Source: an uncultured Clostridia bacterium
Lineage (GTDB): Bacteria > Bacillota_A > Clostridia > TANB77 > CAG-508
NCBI GenBank assembly: GCA_947369305.1
Contig: CANBLA010000002.1
Coordinates: 1-35,599, forward strand
Length of the DNA: 35,599 bases
Reading direction: 5' to 3'
The position numbers and the translations under genes are program-made. The notes beneath the pieces are model-generated. The model searched no databases. It was not told the DNA's origin and worked only from the letters and a program-made list of their open reading frames with translations. This document shows, one piece after another, positions 24,613 to 33,017 of this stretch (position 1 is its first letter; every line of letters starts with the position of its first letter).

Positions 24613-25158
24613 ATGGAGGAAGATAAAAAACTATATAAGAGGTTCTTGAATGGAGATAATGAATCATTTGAACTTATCATAAACAAATACATGGAAAAAA
24701 TAATTTATTTTATTTATAAATTTGTAAAGAGTATGGATGTTGCTGAAGATTTAGCACAAGATGTTTTTGTTTATATTCTTATGAATCAAGAAAAATATGA
24801 TTCTAAATATTCTCTAAAAGCATACCTGTATACAATTGCAAAAAGTAAAACACTTAATTATATCAAAAGGGAAAAGAAAATTACCTATTTGCAAGAGAAT
24901 GAATACATTTTTAATGAACAAGAAATTGAAGATGCTATTTTTGATAAAGAACAGAGTCAAAAATTAAAAATTGCAATTGATCATTTACCAGAACCACAGA
25001 ATCAAATCATTTATCTTGCAGATATAGAAGAATTGTCTTATAAGGAAATATGTACAATATTTGATATGTCCTTATCACAAGTAAAAACATTAATTCATAG
25101 AGGTAGAAAAAAATTAAAAGAAATATTAAGGAAAGAGGTAAATAATTATGATGGATAA
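24613..25158 (+). CDS. ECF sigma-70 family factor 1, 181 aa
   Basis: ECF factors have only regions 2 and 4. Region 2: NGDNESFELIINKYMEKIIYFIYKFV, DVAEDLAQDVFVYIL and KAYLYTIAKSKTLNYIK. Region 4: LPEPQNQIIYLADIEELSYKEICTIFDMSLSQVKTLIHRGRKKLKEIL. ATG 24613 is preferred over 24601 because GGAGG at 24603-24607 serves as its ribosome binding site. The gene overlaps the DUF4179 gene by 11 bp, the standard arrangement of an ECF sigma with its cognate membrane regulator. A TGCAAC box at 24544 could be part of an autoregulated ECF promoter; this is inference. Confidence 0.93.
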   Translation: MEEDKKLYKRFLNGDNESFELIINKYMEKIIYFIYKFVKSMDVAEDLAQDVFVYILMNQEKYDSKYSLKAYLYTIAKSKTLNYIKREKKITYLQENEYIFNEQEIEDAIFDKEQSQKLKIAIDHLPEPQNQIIYLADIEELSYKEICTIFDMSLSQVKTLIHRGRKKLKEILRKEVNNYDG

Positions 25159-26728
25159 AAAGTTAGAAGAAAAAAGAAAGTATTTTAAAGATTCTGTTTA
25201 TTTAAAATATGAAAATTTAAAATTTACTGAACCCCAGAAAAATGAATTTGAAGATATCAAAATCAAAAATAAAATGAAATTAAATAGTTTACAAAAAGTT
25301 GCAGCATTTATTATTGTAAGTACAGTAAGCATAACTGCTTATGCTGGAATCAGTAGAAATACTAATATGCAAAAAATGGGTTTTTTAAAATTAAGTCAAA
25401 ATTATGAAAACAATTTAGTAGAAATTAATCAATCCATAGAAAATGAATATTGTAATATAACATTAGAAAGTATGGCTGGAGATAAAGCCTATATTATTGC
25501 AGAATATAAAATAAAATTAAAAGATAAAGCTTTTGAAAAAATGACAAAACCAATCGAAAAGATAGGTGAAATGGGATATGATTTACACGTTTCTGAAAAA
25601 GTATTGGTAAATTCAAGGGAAATTACCAATGTAAGTGAATATGTTGATAAAGTTTCTGACAATGAATATGTCTATACACAAGTTATCAATATTATGGATG
25701 AAAACACAAATCATTTAAATTTAGAAATCGAAATCGAAGATATTTCTTCTGGCATCATACTTGGATTTGAAAATGGTGATAATGAAGCTATAACAATCGG
25801 AAAAACAATAAAATCAGAAATCGAATTAACAGAAAATGAAAACACTGCTATACTAACAGAACAACAAGTCGATGAACATACGAAAATTATCATCGAAAAA
25901 ATTGCGAATACAAAATTTCAAAAATTTATAAAGGCTAAAAAAATTGTAGATGGCATTACTTACAAAGAATATAATGAAAATCCAATGGAGTATATTAGCT
26001 TTAACGTTACAGATGGAAACGATAATTCAATACCAAACATGATTTATGGAGGAAGTGTTGCAGGAAGAAAATTATATGTAAAAGAAAATGGACAAATACA
26101 AGAAAAATTTGAATATGAAATAAAAGAAACCGAAACAATTATGGAAGAAGAAAATTTCATTATACTACTTAGCTCAGAAAACGCAACGAGTGCGTTAAAA
26201 GTAACACCAACTAAGAGCAAAATATTTGAGGATAGAAACGTTAATGAAAATGGAAAAACGCAGGAAGAAGAAATGTATGATAAAGCGACATGGTATCCTG
26301 TAAAATCGGATGGTAAAACGTATACTGCTACAAGTGGTTTAGGCGGAGATTTCATTATTCAAAAGATTGATATAAATGATGAAAATATTACATTTTACTA
26401 TGATGAGAATGGGTGCATTGGAGATGAATGGAAAATTTTAATGAGACAAAAAATAGATGATATGAACTATGTATTTCCTGTAGAAGAGCAAATAAAAGGC
26501 GTCAATAGTAATGAAAATAAAATTGTATTTTCGAGAAACCCTAATCTAGCTACTGGTCTTAACTTAGATAAAGTGTCATTTGATAACATAGATAATTTGG
26601 AATTCACGTTATTATTTGGTTGTACCACTGAAAACATAGGAAATTTTGCTGAATTACAGGTTCCAACTCAAGATGAACAAACTGCAAAAATTAATCATTT
26701 AGAAATAATAGATTCTACAAAAGAATAG
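25148..26728 (+). CDS. DUF4179-type membrane regulator (putative anti-sigma), 526 aa
   Basis: The short cytoplasmic N-terminus (residues 1-44) is followed by one membrane helix (LQKVAAFIIVSTVSITAYAGI, about 48-67) and a ~455-residue extracytoplasmic part rich in beta strands. The DUF4179 domain lies just after the helix (NQSIENEYCNITLESMAGDKAYIIAEYKI). DUF4179 proteins usually follow ECF sigma genes and are thought to hold the sigma factor at the membrane. The overlap with the sigma gene supports this. ATG 25148 or 25151 can both be used with GAGGT upstream. The outer portion may sense a wall or envelope signal. A terminator follows at 26759. Confidence 0.85.
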   Translation: MMDKKLEEKRKYFKDSVYLKYENLKFTEPQKNEFEDIKIKNKMKLNSLQKVAAFIIVSTVSITAYAGISRNTNMQKMGFLKLSQNYENNLVEINQSIENEYCNITLESMAGDKAYIIAEYKIKLKDKAFEKMTKPIEKIGEMGYDLHVSEKVLVNSREITNVSEYVDKVSDNEYVYTQVINIMDENTNHLNLEIEIEDISSGIILGFENGDNEAITIGKTIKSEIELTENENTAILTEQQVDEHTKIIIEKIANTKFQKFIKAKKIVDGITYKEYNENPMEYISFNVTDGNDNSIPNMIYGGSVAGRKLYVKENGQIQEKFEYEIKETETIMEEENFIILLSSENATSALKVTPTKSKIFEDRNVNENGKTQEEEMYDKATWYPVKSDGKTYTATSGLGGDFIIQKIDINDENITFYYDENGCIGDEWKILMRQKIDDMNYVFPVEEQIKGVNSNENKIVFSRNPNLATGLNLDKVSFDNIDNLEFTLLFGCTTENIGNFAELQVPTQDEQTAKINHLEIIDSTKE

Positions 26729-26758
26729 ATAAAAATAAATGTGTTAAATAGATTTTTA

Positions 26759-26792
26759 AAATAAGATGATTCGGTTGAACCATCTTATTTTT
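26759..26792 (+). terminator. Rho-independent terminator after the DUF4179 gene
   Basis: AAATAAGATG / CATCTTATTT (10 bp) plus inner TTC/GAA pairing around GGTT, then T residues. Confidence 0.88.
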
Positions 26793-26982
26793 GTATATTA
26801 ATTTCTTTTTGTAATTCATCTAAGTATTTTTGAGTAGCTTTAGAGAAAACTTGATATTTTTCATACCATTACTAAATTTTATAGAAAATAAAAAATTTAA
26901 TAAAATTTTAAATCTTTTTTGCGATTTTTTAGGTTATATTATATGTAAGCTAGTTTATAAAAGAAAGAAAGGAGGTATTTAC

Positions 26983-27516
26983 TTGGAAGATAAAGAATTA
27001 ATCTATAAAATACAGCACGGAAATAAAGAATTATTAGCGATATTAATTGAGAAATATTATGATGATATTTATAGATTTTGTTATTATAAAACAGGAAATA
27101 GCTCACTTTCTTATGATTTAACACAAGAAACATTTTTGAAATTGATTAAATATATAGGAAATTATAGAGATAAAGGAAAGTTCAAAAGTTATTTAATTAC
27201 AATAGCAATGAATGTTTGTAATACTTACTTTTACGAAAATAATATAAATATAGAAGAACTGGATAGCAATCAAAATTATGAAAAAGACAATTTTGATGAA
27301 CTAGAGAAAATAGAAGAAAAAGATATAGTTGTACAAGCTCTAAATAAGCTACCAGAAAAACAAAAAGAAGTAATTATTTTGAAGTATTATGAAGATTTGA
27401 AAATTAAAGATATATCTAAAATACTTGATGAAAAAGTACCTACCATTAAATCAAGACTAAAGCAGGGAATAGAAAAATTGAGTAGGTATTTAGGAAAGGA
27501 GGAAGTTTATGAGTGA
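26983..27516 (+). CDS. ECF sigma-70 family factor 2, 177 aa
   Basis: Region 2: ELLAILIEKYYDDIYRFCYYKTG, LSYDLTQETFLKLIKYI and FKSYLITIAMNVCNTYF. Region 4: LPEKQKEVIILKYYEDLKIKDISKIL and VPTIKSRLKQGIEKLSRYL. The start is TTG 26983 behind AAAGGAGGT; an ATG at 26830 in the same frame would add a Phe-rich tail without family match and lacks a ribosome binding site. The gene overlaps the next one by 8 bp. Together with the membrane protein and the ABC-2 exporter downstream it forms a second, independent sigma-controlled module. Confidence 0.92.
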   Translation: MEDKELIYKIQHGNKELLAILIEKYYDDIYRFCYYKTGNSSLSYDLTQETFLKLIKYIGNYRDKGKFKSYLITIAMNVCNTYFYENNINIEELDSNQNYEKDNFDELEKIEEKDIVVQALNKLPEKQKEVIILKYYEDLKIKDISKILDEKVPTIKSRLKQGIEKLSRYLGKEEVYE

Positions 27517-28255
27517 GAAATGGAAAGAAATTTTAAATAAAAACACTTTACCTAAAATTGATAAGCAAAAAAAGCAACAGTCGATAGAAAGATTAAGAAT
27601 AGAAATAGCAAATACTGAAATAACAGTAAAGGAAAATTATTTTGAAAAGATAAGAAGATATGTTCCTTTTATGAATAAAACAACTTTTCTTATTCAATTT
27701 GTATTATTGCTAATAGGAATATTTGTAATAAAGTCGATGGCTTTTGAAAAAACAAGACTAATTTTATCATTAGTTATGCCAATATTAGCTTTTCTTCAAA
27801 TGATGGAATTAGAAAAAAGTTTTAAATATAATATGTACGAAACTGAAATGAGTTGTAAGATGAACTTAAAGGAATTGATTTCAATTAAGTTGATAATTAA
27901 TACAATTATTAATTTATGTGTAATGACAATATTGGCTGTAGTGACTGGAACTCATTTTGAGCAGGAAAGTTATGTATTAATTCTTTATTTTTTAGTGCCA
28001 TTTATGATAGCCAATGTTGCTAACATTGTAACAATGCGTTTATTAAAACATAAGTCAAATGAAATTGTAAATATGACGATAATGTTATTAATTAATGCGA
28101 TTTTACTTATACTTAATATAAAATTTCCTGGTGTATATGAAATGTCAAGTATTTTAGTATGGATAGGTTTATTATGTGTAACAGTATTTTATTTTATAAA
28201 AACTGTTTATCGTTTTTTTGAAGAGGAGGATGATTATATATGGAACTTGCAATAG
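27509..28255 (+). CDS. Membrane protein, putative anti-sigma factor of module 2, 248 aa
   Basis: Residues 1-60 are cytoplasmic and polar (MSEKWKEILNKNTLPKIDKQ). Six hydrophobic helices follow: about 66-82, 86-101, 128-146, 151-172, 183-200 and 208-228. The end is acidic (FFEEEDD). I do not recognise the family by name. Its position, overlapping the ECF sigma by 8 bp upstream and the ABC ATPase by 16 bp downstream, suggests that the N-terminal segment binds the sigma factor, while the membrane part could work with the transporter. There is no zinc-binding HxxxCxxC anti-sigma motif. AAGGAGG precedes the ATG. Confidence 0.7.
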   Translation: MSEKWKEILNKNTLPKIDKQKKQQSIERLRIEIANTEITVKENYFEKIRRYVPFMNKTTFLIQFVLLLIGIFVIKSMAFEKTRLILSLVMPILAFLQMMELEKSFKYNMYETEMSCKMNLKELISIKLIINTIINLCVMTILAVVTGTHFEQESYVLILYFLVPFMIANVANIVTMRLLKHKSNEIVNMTIMLLINAILLILNIKFPGVYEMSSILVWIGLLCVTVFYFIKTVYRFFEEEDDYIWNLQ

Positions 28256-29112
28256 ATAGGCTAACAAAACAATATAAAAATAAAATTGCAGTAGATAGAT
28301 TTTCTATCAATTTAAAACCAGGAGTTTATGGATTATTGGGTAGCAATGGGGCAGGAAAGACAACACTTATGAGAATGATATGTGATATTCAAAAACCAAC
28401 TTCTGGTCAAATTAAATATAATGGAAAAGATATTAAGCAATTGGGAGAGAATTATAGAACAGTTCTAGGATATTTACCACAAGATTTTGGGTATTATCTA
28501 GATTTCACAGCTTATGACTTTTTAATGTATATTGCTGCATTAAAGGGAATATCAAAGGAAAAAGCTGAGATAAGAGCAAATGAATTGTTACAAATAGTTA
28601 ATTTAGAAAATGAAAGAAAACAAAAAATAAAAACGTTTTCTGGAGGAATGAAACAAAGATTAGGAATCGCACAAGCAATGTTAAATAACCCAAAGATTTT
28701 AATTTTAGACGAACCAACAGCAGGACTAGATCCGAAAGAGAGAGTAAAATTTAGAAACTTAATTAGCAGTTTTTCACAAGACAAAATTGTTATATTATCA
28801 ACTCATATCGTGTCAGATATAGAATTTATTGCAGATAGAATAATCGTTATGAGAAAAGGTAATAAAATATTGGAAGGAACACCAGAAGAACTTTTAAGAG
28901 CTCTAAATGGTAAGGTATGGAAATGTACAGTTTATGATAAAAAAGAAGTAGCAGAACTTAATAGTATATATTGTATCATAAATATTCATCAAGAAAATAA
29001 TTATACAGAATTAAGAATTGTGAGCGATAAACAACCATATTTACATGCTGTTAATGTAGAACCAAACCTAGAAGATTTATACTTAGCATACTTTCAAGAA
29101 AATGAAAAATAA
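28240..29112 (+). CDS. ABC transporter ATP-binding protein (ABC-2 type), 290 aa
   Basis: Walker A LLGSNGAGKTTLMRM (about residues 30-44), Q-loop YLPQDFGYYLDFTAYDFLMYIAALKGI, signature FSGGMKQRLGIAQAML, Walker B ILILDEPTAGLDP and H-loop LSTHIVSDIE are all present. The C-terminal ~75 residues are the extension seen in drug and bacteriocin exporters of the NatA/CcmA type. It pairs with the adjacent permease. It is translated in overlap with the preceding membrane protein gene; GAGGAGG lies in the overlap. There is no CGG codon. Confidence 0.95.
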   Translation: MELAIDRLTKQYKNKIAVDRFSINLKPGVYGLLGSNGAGKTTLMRMICDIQKPTSGQIKYNGKDIKQLGENYRTVLGYLPQDFGYYLDFTAYDFLMYIAALKGISKEKAEIRANELLQIVNLENERKQKIKTFSGGMKQRLGIAQAMLNNPKILILDEPTAGLDPKERVKFRNLISSFSQDKIVILSTHIVSDIEFIADRIIVMRKGNKILEGTPEELLRALNGKVWKCTVYDKKEVAELNSIYCIINIHQENNYTELRIVSDKQPYLHAVNVEPNLEDLYLAYFQENEK

Positions 29113-29132
29113 AAGAGAAAGGAATGAAAAAT

Positions 29133-30374
29133 ATGGGAACGTTAGTGAAATTTGAATTAAAAAAATTGTTAAGTAAAAAGATGAATATTATCGTAATTAT
29201 AGTTTGTTTAATTTTGATAACTTTACTATTTTCTATGACTGGTAAAGATTTTTTAGCAACAGATAAAAACGGAAATTCTTATAAGGGCAAAGAAGCTATT
29301 AGTATTAGGAAAGAGCAAATAAAAGAAATATCTGGAGCTTTAACAAACAAAAATATTATAGAAGAAATAGAAAAACTACAAGAGTTACACAATGATCCAA
29401 AGAACCTTATTACCAATAGTGATGGAGAAACAGACTTTAATCCTAAAATATATAATGAATATTTAAATAATAGACTAAATCTATTAACAAATATAAACCG
29501 TGTATATGCAAACTATAATGCTAGTTATATAACTGAACTATTTAATCTAAATTTAAAAGAGCAGAAAGATTTTTATGAAACAAGAGGGCAAAGAATAGAA
29601 GAAAAATTAAATCAAAGTTATGATGGAAAGACATATTCAAACCAAGAAAAAGAATATTGGTTAGAGAAATCTAATAACACAAAAACACCATTTGAATACG
29701 GCTTTTATTATGGATATTCTAATTTATATAGTACTTATGAAATGCTTATAATTGGGGTAATTGCTATATGTATATGTTTAGCATCTGTTTTTGCAGGAGA
29801 GTATCAAAATGGTACAGATAAAATACTGTTAACTACAAAATATGGAAAAAGTAAAGGCGTAACTGCGAAAATAATCGCATCTTATATATTTGCAACATTA
29901 GTATTTACAATATATTTAATGTTTGCAATAGGAAGTGTATTTTTGATGTTTGGTACAGATGGAGGAAATTTACCAATACAACTTTCTAACATATTAAGTC
30001 CATACGCATTAACATTCTTCCAATCACTTTTATATAATATAGTGATTTCATATACAGTATTGTTTGGTATGGTAGGACTAACATTATTCTTATCATCTAA
30101 ACTTAAAAACCCTATGACAGTATTAGTAATAGATATTGCTATTATTATGTTGCCAGTATTTTTAACAATAAAATCAGCTTTTGGAATATTCAATAAAATA
30201 TTATTCTTAATGCCATATAATGCAATATACTCAAACTTTTCTCAAATGGTATCATATAAGTTTGGAAGTATTGTTATTGATTTACCTATGATGACTATAA
30301 TTACTTATATTTTTATGATGGTTATAGCATTAATTTGTGCAAAGAAAACATATAGTAAACACCAAGTAGAGTAA
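29133..30374 (+). CDS. ABC-2 type transporter permease, 413 aa
   Basis: The N-terminal helix (KMNIIVIIVCLILITLLFSM) is followed by a ~170-residue external region rich in Asn/Lys. A cluster of five or six helices runs from about residue 200 to the end: YEMLIIGVIAICICLASVFA, IIASYIFATLVFTIYLMF, LYNIVISYTVLFGMVGLTLF, TVLVIDIAIIMLPVF and TIITYIFMMVIALICA. ATG 29133 is preferred to 29124 because AGAAAGGA abuts 29124 directly and lies 9 nt before 29133. It is the last gene of the second ECF module and follows its ATPase by 20 bp. The substrate is unknown; peptide or lipid export is typical. Confidence 0.88.
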   Translation: MGTLVKFELKKLLSKKMNIIVIIVCLILITLLFSMTGKDFLATDKNGNSYKGKEAISIRKEQIKEISGALTNKNIIEEIEKLQELHNDPKNLITNSDGETDFNPKIYNEYLNNRLNLLTNINRVYANYNASYITELFNLNLKEQKDFYETRGQRIEEKLNQSYDGKTYSNQEKEYWLEKSNNTKTPFEYGFYYGYSNLYSTYEMLIIGVIAICICLASVFAGEYQNGTDKILLTTKYGKSKGVTAKIIASYIFATLVFTIYLMFAIGSVFLMFGTDGGNLPIQLSNILSPYALTFFQSLLYNIVISYTVLFGMVGLTLFLSSKLKNPMTVLVIDIAIIMLPVFLTIKSAFGIFNKILFLMPYNAIYSNFSQMVSYKFGSIVIDLPMMTIITYIFMMVIALICAKKTYSKHQVE

Positions 30375-30480
30375 GTAAATAAGATTATATAATTTTATAT
30401 ATTATTATAAAGCTAATATGAAATAAATATTTGGAATTACCACATTCAGAGTATGGTTTATAAGATAATGAGTAATAAAG

Positions 30481-30510
30481 GAAGCAAGTTAAATGATTTG
30501 CTTCTTTTTT
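30481..30510 (+). terminator. Rho-independent terminator after the ABC-2 module
   Basis: GAAGCAA / TTGCTTC (7 bp) with a 10-nt AT-rich loop, then T6-7. The gap 30375-30480 contains nothing else I recognise. Confidence 0.82.
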
Positions 30511-30559
30511 AAATTTATAATATAATCAAATTATCAAAATAATTGGAGGAAAATTTAAA

Positions 30560-30976
30560 ATGAAAAAAATATGGAATGAATGGCTTAAAGATTCAGTATT
30601 TATATACTGTGTTATATATACAATAACAACTTTAGTAAATAGCATTGCTTATTTAGTGAGTGGTGCATATTCAGATCCTAATGGAAATTGGCATGAGATA
30701 GATAGAGCATTGGTAGTTTTAATAGGTGTTTTAGCTTATAAAATGGCGACAAAACTACCTATTAAGAATACACTTGTTAGAATGATAGTAACTTATATTC
30801 CAACAATGTTGCTTACTTTCTTTTATATTTGGCTAACTGGTTTTAGAGAACCACTTGCTTCATCAGCATATCAAGATATATTTATAAATTATACAGGATT
30901 ATTCTTAATAATATCAGTTATAGTAATAATGGTTAAAAAAGTAAATATAAAAAATGAAAATACAAAAATAATTTAA
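30560..30976 (+). CDS. Small polytopic membrane protein, 138 aa
   Basis: Four hydrophobic helices (about residues 11-33, 49-62, 72-94 and 107-127) separated by short polar loops, with a basic C-terminus. The loop DPNGNWHEIDRA lies after helix 1. I do not recognise a named family with confidence; the pattern resembles small uncharacterised membrane proteins of Clostridia (DUF3021- or DUF6608-like). GGAGG lies upstream of the ATG, and terminators on both sides make it monocistronic. Confidence 0.65.
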   Translation: MKKIWNEWLKDSVFIYCVIYTITTLVNSIAYLVSGAYSDPNGNWHEIDRALVVLIGVLAYKMATKLPIKNTLVRMIVTYIPTMLLTFFYIWLTGFREPLASSAYQDIFINYTGLFLIISVIVIMVKKVNIKNENTKII

Positions 30977-30985
30977 TTTGTGCAA

Positions 30986-31015
30986 AGATGCTAATTCTTA
31001 ATTAGTGTCTTTTTT
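30986..31015 (+). terminator. Rho-independent terminator after the small membrane protein gene
   Basis: AGATGCTAATT / AATTAGTGTCT (11 bp, two G-U pairs) with loop CTT and a T6 tail. Confidence 0.88.
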
Positions 31016-31027
31016 CATTAAATATTA

Positions 31028-31056
31028 TTGACAATTTAAAAAAAGAGTACTATAAT
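31028..31056 (+). promoter_or_regulatory. Consensus promoter of the GPP34/MerR operon
   Basis: TTGACA (31028-31033), 17-bp spacer, TATAAT (31051-31056): a perfect match to consensus. Confidence 0.92.
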
Positions 31057-31063
31057 TAAATCG

Positions 31064-31087
31064 TAAGTAGTAAGTAATAAGTAGTAA
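31064..31087 (+). repeat. Tandem heptamers at the predicted transcription start
   Basis: TAAGTAG, TAAGTAA and TAAGTAG follow each other directly, then TAA. They begin about 8 bp after the -10, exactly where transcription should start. They could be an operator read by the MerR-type protein of the operon, or a chance AT-rich repeat. Confidence 0.6.
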
Positions 31088-31114
31088 CTATTTATAGAAA
31101 AGGAGAAATGTATT

Positions 31115-31780
31115 ATGAATAATGTAAATATTACGGAAAAATATACTTTATGTATGTTGAAAGAGAAAAAGATGTTATATGAAAACGAATTAACACCACA
31201 TCTAATTGTATCTATGATTATAGAAATGATGTTAGATGGAAATTTAGAAATTACTGATAAAAACAAAGTAAAACTTAATGAAAAACTACCAATTTCCAAT
31301 TATAACAAAAACTTATATGAAATTATGAAAGACTTAAAGAAAGAAGAAATACCTTTAAAAAATATAATAACATCAATTTGTTATACATTGCCAAATAAAA
31401 AATTACAAAGTGTTATTGAAGCATTAAAAGAAGGTATGTTAGAAAAAGAATTTATAGTTATAGAAAATAAAAAAGGATTGCTTGGAAATAAAGAAAAAAT
31501 TCAAATAAATGAAAGTAAATTTAACAATATTATAGAAGAAATAAGGTCTGAAGTGTTAGAAAAAGGAAAACTAACAGAAGATTTAATTTTATTAACATCT
31601 TTACTAAATTCTACTAAATTTCTAAAAAATATTTTTACTAAATACGAAAAAGACGAATTAAATAATAGATTAAACGAAATAAAAAATACACAAATATCAA
31701 AAAAAGTAAAAGTAGCCCAATCAGTTATAAGTGATATGTCAGCACTAACAGCTAGTATTCTACTAACTTCACTAAATTAA
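31115..31780 (+). CDS. GPP34 family phosphoprotein, 221 aa
   Basis: The family is named after Golgi phosphoprotein 3, a phosphoinositide-binding protein. Bacterial members occur in Gram-positives and have no settled role. Seen: NITEKYTLCMLKEKKMLYENE at the start, a helical core with IIEMMLDGNLEI, and SVIEALKEGMLEKEFIVIENKKGLLGNKE, the loop region of the family. A C-terminal hydrophobic patch (SVISDMSALTASILLTSLN) could touch membrane. AGGAG precedes the ATG. The following MerR-type gene is 16 bp away, which suggests one operon under the promoter at 31028. Confidence 0.7.
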   Translation: MNNVNITEKYTLCMLKEKKMLYENELTPHLIVSMIIEMMLDGNLEITDKNKVKLNEKLPISNYNKNLYEIMKDLKKEEIPLKNIITSICYTLPNKKLQSVIEALKEGMLEKEFIVIENKKGLLGNKEKIQINESKFNNIIEEIRSEVLEKGKLTEDLILLTSLLNSTKFLKNIFTKYEKDELNNRLNEIKNTQISKKVKVAQSVISDMSALTASILLTSLN

Positions 31781-31796
31781 GGAAGGTGATAATACT

Positions 31797-32051
31797 ATGT
31801 CAAGACAAAGAAATATGGAAATAATTATGAATTCTGAATATGTAACAATAGGAGAATTAGTACGAATTACAAATACAAGATATAGTACACTTAAATATTA
31901 TACAGAAGAAGGTATTTTACCTTTTGAACAAGAAGATAGTGGTTTAACAAGAAGATATAAAAGACTTGAAAGTATTAGCAGAATAAATGATATAAAAGAA
32001 CTAAAAGGTCAGGGTTTATCTATTGATGAGATAAAAAAGCAAATACTATAA
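31797..32051 (+). CDS. MerR-type DNA-binding protein, 84 aa
   Basis: Residues 17-80 form a MerR winged helix: VTIGELVRITNTRYSTLKYYTEEGILP, then the wing TRRYKR and the helix INDIKELKGQGLSIDEIKKQI. The long dimerisation coiled coil and effector domain of typical MerR proteins are absent, so this is a stand-alone DNA-binding module as found in plasmids and conjugative elements. AAGGAGGTGATA-like sequence (GGAAGGTGAT) lies just before the start. It may regulate its own promoter at 31028. Confidence 0.82.
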   Translation: MSRQRNMEIIMNSEYVTIGELVRITNTRYSTLKYYTEEGILPFEQEDSGLTRRYKRLESISRINDIKELKGQGLSIDEIKKQIL

Positions 32052-32107
32052 TCCAAAAGATATTACTGAACCATAAGTTATAAGTATTGAATGGGAGAAA
32101 ATATGAA

Positions 32108-32236
32108 ATGAAAGATTTAAGAGAATTAGTAAAATTATTTAAGGAAAATCCAATGTTAATAGTTACAACATTAATTGCAATGGTTATAGGTGCAATGTTA
32201 GGAGTTATAGCATTTTATAATGGTTGGCTAGGATAA
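32108..32236 (+). CDS. Small single-helix membrane protein, 42 aa
   Basis: MKDLRELVKLFKENPMLIVT then TLIAMVIGAMLGVIAFYNGW: a charged N-terminal amphipathic part and one membrane helix with small-residue spacing. GGGAGA lies 10 nt before the ATG. It is in the same direction as and 57 bp after the MerR-type gene, so it is probably part of the operon. Function unknown. Confidence 0.6.
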   Translation: MKDLRELVKLFKENPMLIVTTLIAMVIGAMLGVIAFYNGWLG

Positions 32237-32271
32237 CAAAAAATTACAATTTAGATAGGAGTTGATTTTAA

Positions 32272-32991
32272 TTGAAAATAGTTACTTATGGGAAGAAAGA
32301 AAATGAAAAGATATTATTATTACACCCTATGTTTACAAGTGCCCAATTTTTTGATTTTGTAATAGATAGATTAAGTAATAAATATTATTTGATTATTCCA
32401 ACATATAGTGGGCATTACCAAGATTCATACTATATATCAATGAAAGATGAAGAAAAAACTATTGATGAATTTCTAAAAGAAAATAACATTGATAAATTAA
32501 AAGCAATTATAGGATTTTCTTTAGGTGGTAATATTGCATTTCATTATTTTTGCAATAATCAAGATAAAGTCGATCAAGTAATAGTAGATAGTGCTCCTAT
32601 CTTTAAATTTCCAAACATTATTAAAAAATATTTTTATAATAGATATAAAAAATGTTTGCTCAATATAAAAGAACATCCAGAAGATACAGTTAAAGAATTA
32701 AATAAGTGCTTTAATGGTATGGGCGAAGTACAACAATATGTTGCACCAATAGTAACAATGGAAAGTCTAAAAAACTTATTAGAAAGTTGTTATAATATTG
32801 AAGCACCTAAATTAGAAAATGATTCACAGAGAAAAATAACTTTTGTTTATGGCACAAAAGATATAGCAAGACTTTGCTTACCTAGAATTAAAAAATATAA
32901 AAATAGCGAATTTATCCAGATTGAGTCGCTAGGTCATTGTGGTTATTTTAGGGAAAATACAGATGAATATATAAAAAGGTTAATTAGATAA
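32272..32991 (+). CDS. Alpha/beta hydrolase, 239 aa
   Basis: The alpha/beta hydrolase fold is indicated by LLLHPMFTSAQFFDFVIDRL (oxyanion strand, HP in place of HG), the nucleophile elbow AIIGFSLGGNIAFHYF with Ser at about 84, VYGTKDIARL with the acid Asp and SLGHCGYF with the catalytic His. The lid is short and helical. The start is TTG 32272 with AGGAG 11 nt upstream; no ATG is available near it. Substrate unknown; small-molecule esterase or lactonase types are possible. Confidence 0.85.
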   Translation: MKIVTYGKKENEKILLLHPMFTSAQFFDFVIDRLSNKYYLIIPTYSGHYQDSYYISMKDEEKTIDEFLKENNIDKLKAIIGFSLGGNIAFHYFCNNQDKVDQVIVDSAPIFKFPNIIKKYFYNRYKKCLLNIKEHPEDTVKELNKCFNGMGEVQQYVAPIVTMESLKNLLESCYNIEAPKLENDSQRKITFVYGTKDIARLCLPRIKKYKNSEFIQIESLGHCGYFRENTDEYIKRLIR

Positions 32992-33017
32992 ATTACAATT
33001 TAAAAGTGAGGTAAGAA

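Noticed and set aside
26830..26982. N-terminal extension of the second ECF sigma factor from ATG 26830
   Set aside because: There is no ribosome binding site there and the Phe/Lys-rich extension has no family match. TTG 26983 follows a perfect AAAGGAGGT.
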